From: Desulfobacter sp. | GTDB lineage: Bacteria; Desulfobacterota; Desulfobacteria; Desulfobacterales; Desulfobacteraceae | DNA: 6,663 nucleotides | Assembly: GCA_030145005.1 (NCBI GenBank) | Contig: JAQYWJ010000120.1 | Coordinates: 1-6,663, forward strand | Direction of reading: 5' to 3' | Part shown: piece after piece, positions 6,644 through 6,663 of the stretch | Layout of the letters: each line of letters starts with the position of its first letter | How positions within the stretch are numbered: position 1 is the stretch's first letter | Made by a program: the position numbers and the translations under genes | Notes under the pieces: model-generated | What the model was told of the DNA's origin: nothing | Databases searched by the model: none | The model's input: the letters and a program-made list of their open reading frames with translations, nothing else

Positions 6644-6663
6644 CTACCCCGTATCCACCTAAC

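Noticed and set aside
6433..6663. CRISPR array, tRNA or coding gene in the right-hand tail
   Set aside because: There are no regularly spaced direct repeats, no cloverleaf, and no open frame of useful length. The inverted repeat accounts for most of the stretch.

Overview
The window holds five genes in two divergent transcription units, followed by a terminator and a long inverted repeat. It looks like a chromosomal segment of a Gram-negative bacterium. The evidence is a lipobox-bearing OmpA-type peptidoglycan-binding lipoprotein and UppP/BacA for undecaprenyl phosphate recycling. A Desulfobacterota (Desulfobacteraceae-like) host is my best guess, from the protein styles and the dispersed-repeat-like element at the right end. 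That placement is inference and was not tested by any search.

Left block, minus strand (4934 down to 1): uppP (undecaprenyl-diphosphatase), a phosphomannomutase/phosphoglucomutase of the AlgC type, a short UvrD/Rep-family superfamily 1 helicase, and an MFS transporter that runs off the left edge. The gaps are 11, 9 and 24 bases, so this reads as a four-gene operon. Its first two genes share an envelope theme: recycling of the C55 lipid carrier, and interconversion of hexose-6-phosphate and hexose-1-phosphate for sugar-nucleotide synthesis. The helicase and transporter have no obvious functional tie to them and may simply be co-transcribed. The helicase start lies in the same frame as the mutase, three codons past its TAA, and has no well-placed Shine-Dalgarno sequence.

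The divergent intergenic region (4935-5184) holds a good sigma-70-like promoter facing right. Two tandem copies of an 11-base palindrome sit where its transcription start should fall, which is the typical place for a repressor operator. A further 13-base palindrome follows just before the ribosome binding site, and a weaker candidate promoter faces uppP.

Right block, plus strand (5185-6345): one monocistronic-looking gene for an outer-membrane lipoprotein. It combines a von Willebrand factor A domain, a Pro/Ala linker, a calcium-binding TSP3-like stretch and a C-terminal OmpA peptidoglycan-binding domain. A perfect 20-bp symmetric hairpin terminator closes it. The last 230 bases contain no gene. 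They carry an imperfect inverted repeat of about 140 bp that looks like a dispersed, possibly mobile or structured, repeat.

I see no CRISPR array, tRNA, rRNA, insertion-sequence transposase or defence cassette, and nothing that clearly amounts to a new multi-gene system. The items most worth a second look are the operator-like palindromes before the VWA-OmpA gene and the terminal inverted repeat.
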